From NCBI RefSeq assembly GCF_047730165.1, contig NZ_CP159834.1, forward strand, positions 1,922,001 through 1,986,000: a stretch of DNA of 64,000 nucleotides. The letters run 5' to 3'. Both the position numbers and the translations under genes were made by a program. The notes beneath the pieces are model-generated. The model ran no database searches. It saw nothing but the letters and a program-made list of their open reading frames with translations, and was not told the DNA's origin. Source of the stretch: Patiriisocius sp047730165. GTDB taxonomy: Bacteria; Bacteroidota; Bacteroidia; Flavobacteriales; Flavobacteriaceae. The stretch's first letter is position 1. Each line of letters begins with the position of its first letter. Shown piece after piece: positions 1 through 9,745 of this stretch.

Positions 1-2
1 AC

Positions 3-1145
3 AGTCTAAAAACACTCAAAGGGAGCGCCTTAAAGGTTGCGCAAATGATGAGTATGGAGAAAAATATAATGCCCAAGGCATTTGTAGAAAAATTCTCTTT
101 GTCTCAATTCTCCGTTCCACCATTGTCGGCTCCTTTGGTTTTAAAAACATTTAAGAAATCTTTCGGAAAATTTCCAGATCAGCTTTTTGACACCTTTAAT
201 ACGGCGGCAACAAATGCGGCAAGTATTGGGCAGGTACATCGTGCAGAAAAAGACGGGAAAATACTCGCAGTAAAAATACAATATCCAGGTGTGGCAGATA
301 GCGTGCAGAGTGATCTGTCCATTGTAAAACCTATTGCGATGAAGATGTTCAACATCAAAGGAGAACATTCTGAACAGTTTTTTAAAGAAGTAGAAGATAA
401 ATTATTAGAAGAGACAGACTATATTTTAGAGTTGGCTCAAAGTCAAGAAGTAGTCGAAAAATGTGCTCATATACCGCATATAAAGTTTCCGAAGTATTAC
501 CCAGAATATTCTTCAAACCAGATTATCACGATGGACTGGATGAAGGGGATTCACCTTTCAGAGTTTACACAAATAAATACAGATCAAGCGGCTTCAGATA
601 AACTGGGGCAGGCCTTGTGGGATTTTTTCATGTATCAAATGCACGTGTTACGTAAGGTGCACGCAGACCCGCATCCTGGTAATTTTTTAGTTTCTGAAGA
701 GAAGGAGTTAATCGCCCTAGATTTTGGTTGTATGAAAGAAATTCCAACGGAGTTTTACGAGCCATACTACCAGTTGTTCAAGCGAGATGTAATTAATGAT
801 GAAGCATCTTTTGAGAAAAACCTATTGGCACTAGAAGTGCTTCGTGAAGATGATAGTGCAGAAGATTTGGTGTTTTTCAAAAATATGTTTCGTGAAGTGT
901 TAGATTTATTTACTACGCCTTTTCAATACGATACATTCAACTTTAGTGACGCTACTTTTTTTGATGAAATATCAAAGCTTGGAGAGCGCTATATGAAAAA
1001 CACAAACATCAGAAAGTTAAATGGAAACAGAGGATCGCGACATATTGTGTATATGAACCGAACCTTCTTTGGGCTTTTTAGTTTAATGTTTGACTTAAAA
1101 GCAAACAATGTGAAGATTGATAATTACAAGAAGTATTTGAAATAA
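3..1145 (+). CDS. ABC1/UbiB-family atypical kinase, 5' end outside the window
   Basis: The frame is open to the left edge, so the true start lies upstream; the first ATG at 45 is not the start. Before it the frame reads KGSALKVAQ, which corresponds to the N-terminal signature region of the ABC1/ADCK/UbiB family. Further motifs are AASIGQVHRA with AVKIQYPG (nucleotide loop and lysine), HADPHPGNF (catalytic loop) and ALDFG (metal-binding DFG). Members of this family are atypical kinases/ATPases tied to quinone and lipid metabolism. It is first in a run of lipid genes, 47 bp before the acyltransferase. Family assignment is firm; the substrate is unknown. Confidence 0.9.
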   Translation, partial: SLKTLKGSALKVAQMMSMEKNIMPKAFVEKFSLSQFSVPPLSAPLVLKTFKKSFGKFPDQLFDTFNTAATNAASIGQVHRAEKDGKILAVKIQYPGVADSVQSDLSIVKPIAMKMFNIKGEHSEQFFKEVEDKLLEETDYILELAQSQEVVEKCAHIPHIKFPKYYPEYSSNQIITMDWMKGIHLSEFTQINTDQAASDKLGQALWDFFMYQMHVLRKVHADPHPGNFLVSEEKELIALDFGCMKEIPTEFYEPYYQLFKRDVINDEASFEKNLLALEVLREDDSAEDLVFFKNMFREVLDLFTTPFQYDTFNFSDATFFDEISKLGERYMKNTNIRKLNGNRGSRHIVYMNRTFFGLFSLMFDLKANNVKIDNYKKYLK

Positions 1146-1153
1146 GATTAGCG

Positions 1154-1173
1154 ATTCCCGTCTTCGCGGGAAT
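1154..1173. repeat. short extragenic palindrome
   Basis: ATTCCCG and CGGGAAT arms close over a TCTTCG loop in the 47 bp gap between the kinase and the acyltransferase gene. There is no following T run, so it looks more like a dispersed palindromic extragenic element or mRNA-processing hairpin than a terminator. Confidence 0.55.
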
Positions 1174-1192
1174 GGACAAATAAATTGGACCA

Positions 1193-3034
1193 ATGGCAAA
1201 AAAAATGGATTTAAAAGACATCGTTCAAGATGCTTTTGATGGGAACATAAAACAGATTTCGGGATCGGATGCAGCGTTTCTATACGCAGAGTCTCCTACC
1301 AGCCCGATGCATATCGCTACTTTAAACATCGTGGAAGGATCATTGAAGTTTGAAGATTTCCGAAGTATTGTGAAGTCAAAAATGCATTTGATTCCTAAGT
1401 TTAGACAGCGCTTGATGAATGTGCCTATGAACTTGGATTACCCGTATTGGGTAAACGATCCTAATTTTGATATTGATTTACATCTTACCCGTATTCGATT
1501 GCCAGATCCAGCAAACTGGAAGACCTTACGTAAAATGACGTCCACCATTTTTAGTGCTCCTTTAGATTTACGCCGCCCGTTATGGTCTGTGCATTTTATA
1601 GAAGGACTCGACGAGATTGCGCAAGTACCTAAAGGCTCTGTTGCGATCTTAAGCAAGGTACACCACGTAATGATTGATGGTAGTTCTGGAGTTGGGATTA
1701 TGGGAGTTTTATTTGATAAGGACGAAGACGCAAAAGCCAAAACCGCACCGAAGCCTGCTTCGTTTGAACCAGACCCATTACCAGATGATTTGAGTTTGTT
1801 GCTTAAAAGCGGGTATGGATTTTTTAAGAACCCCTTTAAACTTCCTGTGACCATCGCAGAAACAGCCTATGCTTTTATGAAGAGCAAAGCGTCAAAAACA
1901 TTGAGCATTCAGAAAGAGTTTACAACCGCTCGTTATCCTGTGCCCATTACTATTTTTAATGGTTCTATCTCAGCACGACGTACTTGGGGAACGGCTATTT
2001 TGTCTTTTGATAGGGTAAATACACTGCGCAAGAAAAGTGGCGGAAGTGTGAATGATATTATTGTTGCTATTTGTGCGGGAGCGATTAGAAAGTATTTACT
2101 AGAAAAAGAGAAGCTGCCTTTACAACCTTTGGTGGCAAATGTGCCTATTTCTATTAGAAACGAGAACGATAAGAGTACGGGAAATAAGATTGCAAATATG
2201 ATGATCCAGCTGGCCACTCATATTGAAGACCCCTTAGAGCGACTCGAGTATATTATGGAACAAACAATGCTTGGCAAGTCTAGGCATAAGACGATGGGAG
2301 CGAAAACCCTAGGGAAGATGGCAGATGCTGTCCCTTTTGGCTTGGCAAATCTTGCCGCTGGCTTGTATAGTAAATATAATATTAAAGACTTACACAGGCC
2401 GCCTTTTAATGTGACGATCACAAATGTCCCTGGCCCTAGAAACTTATTATACCTCAACGGACATAAGGTAGTGTCTATGTTTGGTTTGACTCCTGTGGTT
2501 GATGGTTTTGGTTTGATTATAGCCGCTTTTAGTTATAACGGGCAATTGACCATTACAGCAACAAGTGATGCGAAGACGATGCCAGATGCAGATAAATTTG
2601 CTCGCTATATAAGAGATGCTGCAAACGAATTAGAAGTGCTGATTAAAGATAGTAAAAAGGTAAAAACTGCCGAAGCAAAAAAAGCGAAGGTCAATAGTAA
2701 AAGCACGGTGTTTTTTAGTGCCTTAAAGCGCTACCTGAAAAAGGAAACCAAAATGGTTGCTACCTATAAAGGCATCTACCATATAGAGGTAGATATGGGA
2801 GCTACCAGCGAATGTTGGGAAATTAACCTTACAGGAAAGGACGCTGTTGTTAAAAAATCTAAAAACCTAGATCCAGAGACTTTGATCGCCATAGAAGATG
2901 CAAATCTGTATGCGATGTATAAGGGTACGTTGTTATTTGATGAGTTAAAGATTCAAAGACGCATCAAGATGAGTGGAACGGTGGCAAATAAAAATAAATT
3001 AACGAAGCTAGTAAAGACTTTTTTAGATAGATAA
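1193..3034 (+). CDS. wax ester synthase/diacylglycerol acyltransferase with C-terminal SCP2-like domain
   Basis: This is a WS/DGAT-family acyltransferase that transfers acyl groups from acyl-CoA to diacylglycerol or fatty alcohols. The catalytic HHxxxDG motif is HHVMIDG at about residue 157. The conserved FNVTITNVPGP segment (about residue 405) belongs to the WS/DGAT C-terminal domain. Bacterial members are usually about 450-480 residues; this one has 613. The extra tail (about 520-613, ECWEINLTGKD ... YKGTLLFDELK ... KMSGTVANKNKL) resembles an SCP2 lipid-binding fold; that part is my inference. The stop overlaps the next start as TAATG, so translation is probably coupled. Confidence 0.9.
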   Translation: MAKKMDLKDIVQDAFDGNIKQISGSDAAFLYAESPTSPMHIATLNIVEGSLKFEDFRSIVKSKMHLIPKFRQRLMNVPMNLDYPYWVNDPNFDIDLHLTRIRLPDPANWKTLRKMTSTIFSAPLDLRRPLWSVHFIEGLDEIAQVPKGSVAILSKVHHVMIDGSSGVGIMGVLFDKDEDAKAKTAPKPASFEPDPLPDDLSLLLKSGYGFFKNPFKLPVTIAETAYAFMKSKASKTLSIQKEFTTARYPVPITIFNGSISARRTWGTAILSFDRVNTLRKKSGGSVNDIIVAICAGAIRKYLLEKEKLPLQPLVANVPISIRNENDKSTGNKIANMMIQLATHIEDPLERLEYIMEQTMLGKSRHKTMGAKTLGKMADAVPFGLANLAAGLYSKYNIKDLHRPPFNVTITNVPGPRNLLYLNGHKVVSMFGLTPVVDGFGLIIAAFSYNGQLTITATSDAKTMPDADKFARYIRDAANELEVLIKDSKKVKTAEAKKAKVNSKSTVFFSALKRYLKKETKMVATYKGIYHIEVDMGATSECWEINLTGKDAVVKKSKNLDPETLIAIEDANLYAMYKGTLLFDELKIQRRIKMSGTVANKNKLTKLVKTFLDR

Positions 3035-3972
3035 TGCATTATAAAACGCACACCTTTACTGCCAGTGATGGCGAACAGATTTGTTATTACAAATGGGATA
3101 AAGTGGCAGAGGCACCTTTACGCGGTGTGGTGCAGATTGCTCACGGGATAGGGGAGCACGCAGCACGGTATGATTCTATTGCACAAAGATTAACAGAAAA
3201 TGGCTTTGTGGTCTATGCTAATGATCATAGAGCGCACGGGAAGACAGCAGAAATTAATCGTTTGTACGGTCATTATGATGGTGATGATTATTTTGAAGAT
3301 GCCGTAGATGATATGCATACGTTGAGCGCGCTGATGCAAAAAGAAAACCCAGATAGCAAGTTTATACTTTTTGGACACAGTATGGGTTCGCTTTTAAGTA
3401 GAAAATATGCCACGATGTATGGTAAAGATATTGATGCATTAATCCTTTCTGGAACGGCAAGTTTTATAAAAGGTTTAGGGCATTTTGGTTTAGTTGCCAC
3501 AAAACTGGTCACCTCTGTAAAAGGAAGGGTCAAAGGAAATGAAACCTTGAGAGCGTTGTTTTTTGATGAGTTTAATAAAAAGTTTAAACCCAATAGAACA
3601 AAGTTAGACTGGTTAAGTAGAGATGAAAAAGCAGTGGATGTTTTTGAGGCAGATCCATATAGAATTGAGAATTTCTCGCTGGGTGTGTTTGCAGATATTA
3701 TTTCAAATTCGCTTACCATAAATAAAGACGAAGCTTTTAAAGTAGTGCCCAACAAACTCCCTATTCTTATTTTTTCTGGAGATAAAGATCCCGTAGGCGA
3801 GATGGGAAAAGGTGTTAAAAAAGTAGTAAACAAATTTAAAAAATACGGCACGGAAGATATGACGCTCCATTTATACAAAGACGGACGTCATGAAATGCTG
3901 AACGAACTAAATAGCCAAGAAGTAGAACAAGACATTATAGACTGGCTAGATGCACATATCCCCAAAAAATAA
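3034..3972 (+). CDS. alpha/beta hydrolase, monoacylglycerol lipase-like
   Basis: A 312-residue serine hydrolase of the monoglyceride lipase / serine aminopeptidase S33 type. Visible features are HGIGEHAARY (oxyanion region), the nucleophile elbow GHSMGS, the acid in GDKDPVG and the histidine in DGRHEML. There is no signal peptide, so it should be cytoplasmic. It overlaps the upstream acyltransferase and the downstream hydrolase by TAATG. In this setting it probably trims acylglycerols or lysophospholipids; the exact substrate is inferred from position only. Confidence 0.85.
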   Translation: MHYKTHTFTASDGEQICYYKWDKVAEAPLRGVVQIAHGIGEHAARYDSIAQRLTENGFVVYANDHRAHGKTAEINRLYGHYDGDDYFEDAVDDMHTLSALMQKENPDSKFILFGHSMGSLLSRKYATMYGKDIDALILSGTASFIKGLGHFGLVATKLVTSVKGRVKGNETLRALFFDEFNKKFKPNRTKLDWLSRDEKAVDVFEADPYRIENFSLGVFADIISNSLTINKDEAFKVVPNKLPILIFSGDKDPVGEMGKGVKKVVNKFKKYGTEDMTLHLYKDGRHEMLNELNSQEVEQDIIDWLDAHIPKK

Positions 3973-5135
3973 TGAACGAAAAAATTTATCTATATACGAC
4001 CTTTACTCGCTTTGCGGGCACCTTGGGACTTCTCAATGGACTCACTGCAACCGCTTCCAAAGAGCTCTTATTAGAAAGTTTTAAAATTCATCCTAATAGC
4101 GAGCAACTTTTACCCATTATTAAAAAGATGGAACTTGCTCAAGATGAAGATATCAAGTTTCTGTTTAATGAGACCATACGCATTTGTGATGAGCTAGGAC
4201 CCAGTCGCGAGTATATCACACTTTTAATGATTGTACAAAGCATAGGTGCTGTGGTTGCTGCTCCAGATAAACTGAAAGAAAATCAAGTAACGGATGCTAT
4301 TGTTGAACGCTTTAAGCAAGAGATTGCAAATATCAATCAACAGATCCCAAAGCCACCTCTTTTTAATATGTTATTAGAAACACGCTCCTTAATCGAGTGG
4401 GCTTCTATTTACGCCATTTACCCGATGATCCCAAAAAGGATAAAAGGAGATGGAAGGCCGGTTTTATTAATCCCTCCTTATTTGGGAGATGATTACTCTA
4501 CGTCCTTTGTTCGGAAATATTTAAGCTCGTTGGGATTTAAGACCTACAGATGGGATATGGGCTTTAATATGGTAAAGTCACATTATATTCCTAGATTAGA
4601 GGAAAAATTAGATGATATCTATGAGAAACATGGAGAGAAAGTAAGCATTGTAGGATGGAGTGGAGGCGGTATTTTTGCTAAGATTATGGCAAACCGTCAT
4701 CCTAATCAAGTGGAGCAGATTATTACAATCGCTTCGCCAGTCTGGGGTGTGATGGAGATGAAAACACCAGTGTATGGGATTCTTGAATTTTTTAGAGGGA
4801 AATCTTTAAAGGAACGGAACAAGCGTTTTCTAGCAGAACTCGAACCTATTCCAGATGTTCCTGTGACCTGTTTGTATACCAAGACAGATGGGCTTGTGCC
4901 CTGGAAACACTGTATGGAAGCAGAAAGTTATAGAAGTAATATAAAAAATATAGAAGTTTTTGGGAGCCATTCGGGTCTTGGGGCAAATGCGAGTGTGCTT
5001 ATGATGACAGCAAATGCCTTAAAAGCAAACCTTCTAGGACTGAGTATAAATGAGGCAACCACAAAAATTGAGCGCATTTTGTATCCTAACTATTGGAGAA
5101 GAAAGAAGCTTAAATTATTTACCAGTAAGGCCTAA
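3972..5135 (+). CDS. alpha/beta hydrolase of PHA depolymerase/synthase-like type
   Basis: A 387-residue protein with a helical N-terminal part and a hydrolase core from about residue 165 (RPVLLIPPYLGDDY). The nucleophile is in GWSGGG, the acid probably in KTDGLVPW and the histidine in GSHSGLG. Such hydrolases commonly accompany WS/DGAT genes. No signal peptide. It is translationally coupled to the previous gene (TAATG) and ends 15 bp before the acyltransferase fusion. A role in turnover of stored lipid is plausible but not shown by sequence. Confidence 0.75.
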   Translation: MNEKIYLYTTFTRFAGTLGLLNGLTATASKELLLESFKIHPNSEQLLPIIKKMELAQDEDIKFLFNETIRICDELGPSREYITLLMIVQSIGAVVAAPDKLKENQVTDAIVERFKQEIANINQQIPKPPLFNMLLETRSLIEWASIYAIYPMIPKRIKGDGRPVLLIPPYLGDDYSTSFVRKYLSSLGFKTYRWDMGFNMVKSHYIPRLEEKLDDIYEKHGEKVSIVGWSGGGIFAKIMANRHPNQVEQIITIASPVWGVMEMKTPVYGILEFFRGKSLKERNKRFLAELEPIPDVPVTCLYTKTDGLVPWKHCMEAESYRSNIKNIEVFGSHSGLGANASVLMMTANALKANLLGLSINEATTKIERILYPNYWRRKKLKLFTSKA

Positions 5136-5150
5136 TCGAGCAAGTAAGAC

Positions 5151-8100
5151 ATGGAAGAAATAATCAAGCATACAAAATTTCAGAATACACTTAAGCGCAT
5201 TGCTAAAGAGCAGAAGATGGACTTTAAAAAAGTGCAAAAGGAAGCTGCCGTTTGTATTAAAGAGTTGTATGCTGAGCAGCACCCTATTGGAAAAATGATG
5301 AGCGTAAGAGGCTTTGATTATATTCTATCTCGTGCTTATAGTGATAAAATAGATATCGATCCAGACGGGATTAAGAAGTTACAGAAATTAATGCGACAGC
5401 ACTCAGTGGCATTTATCATGACGCATAAAACATATCTTGATACTCTTGTCTTGATCTCTACATTAGCGCGCTATGGAATGCCAGTACCTTATTCTTTTGG
5501 TGGTATTAATTTGGCTTTTCCAGTGTTAAAGCAATTAGGGAAAAACGCGGGTCTCATTTTTATAAGACGTAGCTTTAAGGACGATCTAATTTATAAGGCA
5601 GCACTGCAGCATTATATTGCTACCATTATTGATAAAGGAGAGCACCTTACTTGGAATATAGAAGGAACTCGCTCTCGTACGGGTAAAATTTTACACCCTC
5701 AAATGGGTATTTTAAAATACATTCACGAAGCAGAGAAGCAGAGTACTAAGAAAATTAAATACGTTCCTGTTTCTATTGCCTATGACTTGATTCCTGATGT
5801 GAAGGAGATGACAGAAGAAGGGAAGGGCAACTCTAAGAAGTCTGAAAGTGTTAAAGAAGGATTAGAGTATGTGCGTAAACTAGGGAATGATTTTGGGCGC
5901 GCAGCCATCCGTTTTGGGGATCCCGTTGCCTTTGATGATTCGCATCAATCTGTGGTGCCTCATATGGGAGAAGACCAATATAAGGATAAGAACAGCTTGC
6001 CTCATTTTGCTTTTGAACTCATTAACAGAGCCACGGCAATTACGCCCGTTTCTACGGTATCATTAATCTGTAATGTGCTTCTTAATGATTTTGCTTTGAC
6101 CAAAAAAGAGCTAGAGTTTAAGGTCAATAAATTAATGGTTTATATAGGTGCAAGAAGAGGAGATGTACTTGTAGATCGCGGAAATCCTATTGCCATTACC
6201 ATCCAGAAATCACTTAATTTATTAATGGGTGCTGGCATCGTGCAGAAGAGTAGGGCTGGGCAAAAAGCGCAGTATAGCCTGGCATCATCAGAGTATTTGC
6301 CTGCTACCTATTATGCAAATATGGCCGCAGGACATTTGTACCATCTAGCCTTTATTGAGATGGCACTGGTGAAGATTAAAGATGATACCTCTAAAGATCG
6401 AATCGTAAAATTCTGGGAAGAAATCATGCAATTGCGTGATCTTTTTAAATTTGAATTTTTCTACACTAACAAACCAAAATTTAGTGCAGAGATAGAAGAA
6501 GAATTATCGCGTTTTCATAAAAACTGGCGCGCGATACTTACAGATCCTAAAAGAAATGTTTCTGAAATTTTAAAGAACCAAAACCTGTTTGTTTCAAGAT
6601 CATTACTGCTTACCTATCTGGAAGCAGACAAAGTGGTCTGTCACACTTTAAACAACTGGGATCAAGACGATGCATTTAATGAGACCGCATTCTTAGACCT
6701 CTGTATGTTTAAAGGAAAGGAGCTCCACTGGCAAACACGTATCACGAGATTAGACAGTGTGTCAAAACCATTTTTAAGCAATGCCTTACGTTTTGCCGAA
6801 AATGCAAAACTCACACCTGTCAAACGCAGCATAAACTATAAGGGTCTAGAAAAATGGATGCATCAACTAGATGACCTTGCAGAGAGATTAGCATATTTAA
6901 AAGAAATAGAAGTAGATCCAAGTCTTAAAATTTTGGAACAACAAAAGGCAACAGACCTCGTACCCAAGTCAAAACAATCTATTAGTCCAGAAAAAGTGGA
7001 AGATGCAGAAGAAGGAGGCCATATCACTGCATTTTTTGATATGGATAAGACCTTGATTAATGACTTTTCTGCAAAGAAATTTATGACCACCCGCCTTTTT
7101 AGTGGGAAGACCACGATTAAGGAATATTTGACGCAGTTCATGACGGCTCTTGTGTTTTCTCTAGGGAATCGTGATTTTGAGATTTTGACAAAAATAGCAG
7201 CATTAGGGGTGAAGGGCATTTCAGAAAAAGCATTTACAGACTTGGGACAAGAAGTTTTTGATGAATATCTTGCAACTACTATTTATCCAGAATCGCGCGA
7301 ACTTATTGCAGCACATAGAGCGAAGGGACACCGCGTTGTGATCATATCTGCGGCCACCTCTTACCAGATTGCGCCTATTGCAAAAGAACTAGGAATCACA
7401 GATGTATATAGTACAAATATGGAGTTGCGCAACGGTAAGTTTACTGGGCGTGTTGCAGAAATGTGCTGGGGTGAAGGCAAGGCGAGAGCTGCGCGAAAAT
7501 TTGTGAAGAAGCACGATATTGACGTGTCTAAAAGTTATTTTTACTCTGATAGTTATGATGATTTTCCACTCTTTGAGATGGTTGGAAAACCTGTAGCTAC
7601 CAATCCAGATGCTAGATTATCACAAGTCGCTTTTGAGAACGACTGGCCTATTTTACGTTTTGAAGAACCTTATGCAAAACCTGTTGTGAATGGACTTCGT
7701 ACTGGGCTGGCCATCGCAAGTATTTATCCCTCGGCCATAAAGGGTGCGCTGGCGGGCGTATTATCTATGTCTAGACAAGAAGCAGCAAACACCACCTTTG
7801 CAAGTGTAGGGGAGCTAGGAACGCGATTAGCGGGATTAGAGATCGCGGTACGAGGTAAACACAATCTAGAAGAGTTTAGACCTGCAGTATTCTGCTTTAA
7901 TCACCAGAGCGCGGCAGATTTTTTCATCATCATGAAAATACTTCGTAACAATATCACTGGGGTGGCAAAAAAGGAATTAGAGCGTACGCCTATAGGCCCT
8001 ATCTTTAAAGCTTTGGGCGCCATTTATGTAGATCGAAGCAATAAAGAAAAAGCCATTGAGGCTATGGAACCTGCTGTGGAGGCTTTACGCAATGGCATTT

Positions 8101-8381
8101 CCGTAGTAATAGCACCAGAAGGTACTCGTAGTGGGAGTGCAGAATTAGGTAGGTTTAAGAAAGGAGCGTTTCATCTTGCGATGCAAGCGGGCGTGCCTAT
8201 CATCCCTATTGTTATTAAAAATGCGTTCCAGGCGATGCCTAAAGGGACTAAGGTGTTACGACCTACGCATATAGAAGTGGTGGCATTAGACCCTGTAGAT
8301 ACTTCATTATGGAAGATTAAAAGCCTAGACAAGCACGTAGAAGATGTGCGCAATCTGTTTTTAAAAGAACTTAATAATTAA
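5151..8381 (+). CDS. tripartite fusion: acyltransferase, HAD-IB phosphatase, 1-acylglycerol-3-phosphate acyltransferase
   Basis: The 1076-residue protein carries three modules. The N-terminal acyltransferase has the HxxxxD motif HKTYLD (about residue 92) and EGTRSRTGK (about 170), as in PlsB-type glycerol-3-phosphate acyltransferases. The middle HAD phosphatase has FFDMDKT (about 629), IISAAT and YSDSYDDFP, as in SerB-like HAD-IB enzymes. The C-terminal PlsC-like domain has NHQSAAD (about 918) and APEGTRSG (about 990). In mycobacteria similar activities are split between neighbouring plsB2 and a HAD-plsC fusion beside a WS/DGAT gene. One polypeptide could take glycerol-3-phosphate to phosphatidate and perhaps diacylglycerol; whether the HAD domain uses phosphatidate is unknown. 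Confidence 0.88.
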   Translation: MEEIIKHTKFQNTLKRIAKEQKMDFKKVQKEAAVCIKELYAEQHPIGKMMSVRGFDYILSRAYSDKIDIDPDGIKKLQKLMRQHSVAFIMTHKTYLDTLVLISTLARYGMPVPYSFGGINLAFPVLKQLGKNAGLIFIRRSFKDDLIYKAALQHYIATIIDKGEHLTWNIEGTRSRTGKILHPQMGILKYIHEAEKQSTKKIKYVPVSIAYDLIPDVKEMTEEGKGNSKKSESVKEGLEYVRKLGNDFGRAAIRFGDPVAFDDSHQSVVPHMGEDQYKDKNSLPHFAFELINRATAITPVSTVSLICNVLLNDFALTKKELEFKVNKLMVYIGARRGDVLVDRGNPIAITIQKSLNLLMGAGIVQKSRAGQKAQYSLASSEYLPATYYANMAAGHLYHLAFIEMALVKIKDDTSKDRIVKFWEEIMQLRDLFKFEFFYTNKPKFSAEIEEELSRFHKNWRAILTDPKRNVSEILKNQNLFVSRSLLLTYLEADKVVCHTLNNWDQDDAFNETAFLDLCMFKGKELHWQTRITRLDSVSKPFLSNALRFAENAKLTPVKRSINYKGLEKWMHQLDDLAERLAYLKEIEVDPSLKILEQQKATDLVPKSKQSISPEKVEDAEEGGHITAFFDMDKTLINDFSAKKFMTTRLFSGKTTIKEYLTQFMTALVFSLGNRDFEILTKIAALGVKGISEKAFTDLGQEVFDEYLATTIYPESRELIAAHRAKGHRVVIISAATSYQIAPIAKELGITDVYSTNMELRNGKFTGRVAEMCWGEGKARAARKFVKKHDIDVSKSYFYSDSYDDFPLFEMVGKPVATNPDARLSQVAFENDWPILRFEEPYAKPVVNGLRTGLAIASIYPSAIKGALAGVLSMSRQEAANTTFASVGELGTRLAGLEIAVRGKHNLEEFRPAVFCFNHQSAADFFIIMKILRNNITGVAKKELERTPIGPIFKALGAIYVDRSNKEKAIEAMEPAVEALRNGISVVIAPEGTRSGSAELGRFKKGAFHLAMQAGVPIIPIVIKNAFQAMPKGTKVLRPTHIEVVALDPVDTSLWKIKSLDKHVEDVRNLFLKELNN

Positions 8382-8412
8382 GCCGAAATAGTAACCAACC
8401 AAAACCAAGCAA

Positions 8413-9414
8413 ATGAAATTAAATGTAGGACTTTTAGGAGGCGGATCTTGGGGAACCACCGTCGCATCATTAACGGCACGAAACACCGATACCACGATAT
8501 GGGCTCGAAATGAGGACACGGTTACAGAAATAAATGAACACCATACCAATGCTAAATATTTGCCTGGAGCGCTTCTCAATAAAAACTTGAAAGCTTCTAC
8601 GTCCATACAGGAAGTGGTCGAAAACGCAGATGTGCTGATTATGGGAATTCCGTCGCAGCATTTTAGACAAGTATTACGGGAGGCAAAACCTTTTATACGC
8701 CCTTGGATTCCTATTGTGAGTCTTGCTAAAGGCCTTGAATTAGGGACAAAAATGCGAATGACACAGATTATCGCAGAAGAGCTTCCTGGCCATCCAGCAG
8801 GTGTGTTGACGGGTCCAAATCTTGCCAAAGAAATACATAATGGAAAAGCAGCGGCAGCCGTCATCGCTATGGTAGATAAAACAATAGGGAAAGAATTGCA
8901 AGGCGTGTTTAACTCCGGTCTTTTTAGAGTGTACACGAATACAGATGTGATAGGCTGCGAACTTGGAGGTGCCTTAAAAAATATAATGGCCATCGCCACT
9001 GGAATGGGAGATGGTGCAAATGCAGGAGATAATACCAGGGCAGCACTTATCACCAGAGGACTTTCTGAACTCACGAGATTAGGTACCGCCATGGGCGGTA
9101 AACGTCGCACTTTTGCAGGACTAGCCGGAATGGGAGATCTTGTAGCCACCTGCTCAAGCTCAAAAAGTAGAAACCATCACGTAGGATTTCAGATAGGGAG
9201 AGGGAAAAGCCTGGATCAGATTATAAAAGAAATGAACGAGGTAGCAGAAGGGGTGAAAACGGCAAAAGCCGTAATGGAACTCGCTGAAGATTATAAGGTA
9301 GATATGCCTATCTCTCGAGAAGTGTACAAGGTGCTCTATGAAGGGAATACGGTGAATGATGCTTTTATGGGCTTAATTAAACTAGAAAGTGGTAGTGAAC
9401 AAGAGCCAGGTTAA
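8413..9414 (+). CDS. gpsA: NAD(P)-dependent glycerol-3-phosphate dehydrogenase
   Basis: It reduces dihydroxyacetone phosphate to sn-glycerol-3-phosphate, the substrate for the acyltransferase encoded 31 bp upstream. The 333 residues match the usual family length. The N-terminal Rossmann motif is GLLGGGSWGTTVA; later motifs are GPNLAKEI, the catalytic-lysine region CELGGALKNIMAIATG and the substrate-binding NTRAALITRG. It is the last gene of the lipid cluster and is likely cotranscribed with it. No clear terminator follows before the tRNA promoter. Confidence 0.95.
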   Translation: MKLNVGLLGGGSWGTTVASLTARNTDTTIWARNEDTVTEINEHHTNAKYLPGALLNKNLKASTSIQEVVENADVLIMGIPSQHFRQVLREAKPFIRPWIPIVSLAKGLELGTKMRMTQIIAEELPGHPAGVLTGPNLAKEIHNGKAAAAVIAMVDKTIGKELQGVFNSGLFRVYTNTDVIGCELGGALKNIMAIATGMGDGANAGDNTRAALITRGLSELTRLGTAMGGKRRTFAGLAGMGDLVATCSSSKSRNHHVGFQIGRGKSLDQIIKEMNEVAEGVKTAKAVMELAEDYKVDMPISREVYKVLYEGNTVNDAFMGLIKLESGSEQEPG

Positions 9415-9545
9415 AGATAAGTAGGAATATAGAGGGCGTATTTTTAAAATAAATAGGTCTGATGTAGGTGCCTTAGCTTTTGGTTTTGACCCTATTACAA
9501 TTTAAAATTCTGAAATGTAAAAACGGAACTCAGAATTATATCTTT

Positions 9546-9580
9546 TTTGTTTTATTCTTTAAAAAAGACTCTTATATTTG
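9546..9580 (+). promoter_or_regulatory. flavobacterial sigma-A-type promoter for tRNA-Ser
   Basis: TTTG at 9546-9549 and TATATTTG at 9573-9580 (TAnnTTTG form) are separated by 23 bp and lie 38 bp ahead of the tRNA. The spacing is at the long end for Bacteroidota promoters. Confidence 0.65.
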
Positions 9581-9617
9581 CAGCCGCATTCAGGCAAATA
9601 GCTTGGATAGACACTTT

Positions 9618-9702
9618 GGAGAGTTGGCAGAGTGGTCGAATGCGGCAGTCTTGAAAACTGTTGAGGGTTACACCTCCAGGGGTTCGAATCCCTTACTCTC
9701 CG
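9618..9702 (+). tRNA. tRNA-Ser (anticodon UGA)
   Basis: The acceptor stem GGAGAGT (9618-9624) pairs with ACTCTCC (9695-9701), followed by discriminator G. The anticodon loop in CAGTCTTGAAAACTG gives TGA. A long variable arm and the T-loop GGTTCGAATCC are present, as expected for a class II tRNA. The 3' CCA is not encoded. It sits exactly between the core lipid cluster and the accessory region. I found no second copy of its 3' end at the right side of that region. Confidence 0.95.
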
Positions 9703-9705
9703 CAA

Positions 9706-9745
9706 AAAGCCCCGGTATCGTAATGATACTGGGGCTTTATTTTTT
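9706..9745 (+). terminator. intrinsic terminator after tRNA-Ser
   Basis: AAAGCCCCGGTATC (9706-9719) pairs with GATACTGGGGCTTT (9725-9738) with one mismatch, and a T-rich run follows. Confidence 0.85.
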
